Positions 62,408 through 64,000 of a stretch of 64,000 bases of DNA are shown piece by piece. How positions within the stretch are numbered: the first letter of the stretch is position 1; each line of letters begins with the position of its first letter. Position numbers and translations under genes: made by a program. The stretch lies in contig NZ_LMEM01000009.1 in assembly GCF_001426345.1 (NCBI RefSeq), positions 264,540 to 328,539 of the forward strand, given 5' to 3'. This DNA is from Devosia sp. Root436. Lineage in GTDB: Bacteria; Pseudomonadota; Alphaproteobacteria; Rhizobiales; Devosiaceae. Below the pieces are notes generated by a model. That model saw only the letters and a program-made list of their open reading frames with translations. It was not told where the DNA came from and searched no databases.

Positions 62408-64000
62408 TTACACCTCCGGCCCCTCCCGCAGCGGCGTATCATCCCGCAGCGGCACGGTTTGCCGTTCGATCATCCGCCGCACCTTCGGCAGTCCCTCGCC
62501 CCGATGCAGCGCCCGGATCAGGTCGGTATTCTGCGAGTCCGCCTTGGTCCGCCGCAGATTGTGCCGCAGATAATCGATCCAGGTCGGCACATGGTAGCTC
62601 TCCGTCCAGGTCTGGGGATGTTCCAGATCCCGCAGTACCGCCCATTGCCGCGCCCCGTCGCGGATGCGGATATGGCGCCGTTCCGCCATCAGCGCCAGGA
62701 AGCGCGGAATGTCCTCCTGGTCGATCTGGTAGTCGATCATCACCATGATCGGCCCGCTGCGCGGCCGGAGATCGAGCCGCAGGATCGGTTCGTTGAACGT
62801 ATCGAGTGGGTTGAGGTCGAGCGCATTGAATTGCGGCAGCGGCAGCCGGAACCCCATCAGCCCGCAGGCCAGCAACACCCAGCCGGCAATGGCCAGCGTC
62901 CAGTCCGGCCCCACCGCATCGGCCGAAAGACCCCAGATCCAGCTGCCCGCGGCCATGCCGCCGAAAGTCGCCGTCTGGTAGAGCGACAGCGCCCGTCCCA
63001 CCACCCAGCGCGGCGACGACAGCTGGATCGATACATTGAACAGCGACAGCGCCAGCACCCAGCAGGCCCCGGCCGGCAAGAGCGCGAAATGGCTCAGCAC
63101 CGGGTCGCGGCTGAACCCCAGCACCGCGCAGCTTACCGCAAAGCCCACGCAAGCCGCCCGCACGATCACCTCATTGCTGAGCCGCTCGCGCACCCGTCCA
63201 TTGAGGAAGCCCCCGCCAATGGCGCCCAGCCCGAAACTGCCCAGCAGCGTGCCATAGACCAGCGCCCCGCCGCCCACATATTCGCTCGCCACCGATGGCA
63301 GCAGCGCCAGCACGGAAATGGCGCCGAACCCGAACAGGAAGCCCCGCGCCAGCACCGTGGTCAGGTTGGGCGACAGCGACACATAGCGGATGCCGGCCCA
63401 CATGGCGCTGGCGAAATTCTCGCGCGGCAGCCGGTTGGCCACCCGCTCCGGCTTCCACCGCCCCAGCGCCACCAGCAGCGGCACATAGGACACCGCATTG
63501 ACCATGAAGGCCGCCGCCGCCCCGGCCAGCGCCACGATCAGCCCGCCCACGGCCGGGCCGACGCTGCGCATCATGTTGAAGCCCATGGAATTTAGCGTCA
63601 CCGCCGCGGCCAGGTCCTGCCGCGGTACGATATCGCCCATCGAGGCCTGCCAGGACGGATTGAACAAAGCCGTGCCGCAGCCGATGAGAAAGGTGAAACC
63701 GAGCAGCAGCCATGGGCTGAGCATGCCCATAAAGGCCAGCACCGCCAGCGCCACCGACACCACCATCATCCCGCCCTGCGCGATCAGCATGATGGTGCGC
63801 CGGTCGAAATTGTCGGCCAGCGCGCCCGAGGCCAGCGAGAACACCATGATGGGCAGCGTCGTCGACGCCTGCACCAGCGCGATCATGTTATGCGAGTCCG
63901 TCAGCGTGGTCATCATCCAGCCGGCGCCCACCGACTGCACCAGCCCGCCCAGGTTGGACACCAGCGTTGCCAGCCACAGCAGCCGGAAGGTCTCATACCG
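62408..64000 (-). CDS. MFS exporter (EntS/MFS_3 type), 5' end outside window
   Basis: At least 530 residues; the frame remains open to the right edge (FRLLWLATLVSNLGGLVQSV), so the start lies beyond it and a GTG at 63961 is internal. About 12 helices show SLASGALADNFDRRTIML (MFS motif A-like), GTALFNPSWQASMGDIVPR and a long RSVGPAVGGLIVALAGA stretch. The soluble C-terminal domain of about 130 residues (VMIDYQIDQEDIPRFLALMA) resembles a ferredoxin-like dimeric domain found at the end of many such transporters. The substrate is unknown. Confidence 0.9.
   Translation of the reverse strand, partial: RYETFRLLWLATLVSNLGGLVQSVGAGWMMTTLTDSHNMIALVQASTTLPIMVFSLASGALADNFDRRTIMLIAQGGMMVVSVALAVLAFMGMLSPWLLLGFTFLIGCGTALFNPSWQASMGDIVPRQDLAAAVTLNSMGFNMMRSVGPAVGGLIVALAGAAAAFMVNAVSYVPLLVALGRWKPERVANRLPRENFASAMWAGIRYVSLSPNLTTVLARGFLFGFGAISVLALLPSVASEYVGGGALVYGTLLGSFGLGAIGGGFLNGRVRERLSNEVIVRAACVGFAVSCAVLGFSRDPVLSHFALLPAGACWVLALSLFNVSIQLSSPRWVVGRALSLYQTATFGGMAAGSWIWGLSADAVGPDWTLAIAGWVLLACGLMGFRLPLPQFNALDLNPLDTFNEPILRLDLRPRSGPIMVMIDYQIDQEDIPRFLALMAERRHIRIRDGARQWAVLRDLEHPQTWTESYHVPTWIDYLRHNLRRTKADSQNTDLIRALHRGEGLPKVRRMIERQTVPLRDDTPLREGPEV

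Noticed and set aside
1..64000. CRISPR array, prophage or integrative element
   Set aside because: No regularly spaced direct repeats, integrase, phage structural genes or attachment-site repeats were seen, including next to the tRNA at 53224.
63961..64000. GTG at 63961 as the start of the MFS gene
   Set aside because: The frame continues upstream to the window edge with typical MFS N-terminal sequence, so the gene is truncated by the window.

Overview
The window looks like chromosome of an alphaproteobacterium of the order Hyphomicrobiales (Rhizobiales), probably a free-living Devosia-like species. This rests on the GC-rich sequence with strong G/C third-codon preference, the density of ABC and TRAP uptake systems, the nirBD-transporter-kinase group, the Ehu/Eut ectoine genes and Rhizobiales-style large PstC/PstA. 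The genus is inferred, not shown. I saw no phage genes, no CRISPR array and no rRNA. One tRNA (CAU anticodon, probably Ile2) lies at 53224-53299.

Layout. 1-6146: the start of a glycogen phosphorylase gene, a Kef-type antiporter, an AI-2E-family permease, a nucleoside hydrolase, a LysE exporter and a YciI-like protein, with REP-like palindromes between them. 6388-12807: assimilatory nitrite reduction (nirB, nirD, a nitrite channel, a phosphatase-kinase fusion, an FAH-like protein) behind a sigma-54 promoter and an apparent ANTAR-type antitermination leader. 12812-19629: ugpBAEC-ugpQ for glycerol-3-phosphate/glycerophosphodiester use, with a DeoR-type regulator, a HAD phosphatase and two matching palindromic operators. 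19637-26602: a TAXI-type TRAP transporter with its own DctB/DctD-like two-component system and a near-perfect sigma-54 promoter.

26681-41450 is the most unusual part. It holds pyrF, a DctPQM TRAP transporter, then pyrK-pyrD(1B)-(N-carbamoyl amidohydrolase)-pyrC-pyrE, an XRE regulator, and an ABC importer operon containing a nucleoside phosphorylase. One 16-bp palindrome, GTCTCA-N4-TGAGAC, lies at both main promoters, and a degenerate copy lies upstream of the regulator gene. I read this as an inducible regulon for uptake and use of orotate or a related pyrimidine. PyrE/PyrF would salvage orotate to UMP, while PyrDK/PyrC/amidohydrolase could break it down to aspartate and ammonia.

41460-53047 is a nearly complete ectoine/hydroxyectoine uptake and degradation cluster (ehuBCDA, eutB, eutC, doeA/eutD, an ArgE-like deacetylase, an AsnC-type regulator, doeC-like and doeD-like genes), interrupted by a small MITE after ehuB. 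53452-55144 holds an IclR regulator and an aldo/keto reductase. 55299-61676 is the Pho region (pstSCAB-phoU-phoB) behind a PHO box. The window ends with a glyoxalase-fold protein and an MFS exporter that runs off the right edge.

A structural theme runs through the window: all six genes for periplasmic solute-binding proteins are followed, 9-12 nt after the stop codon, by a GC-rich hairpin without a T-tract before the next transporter gene.
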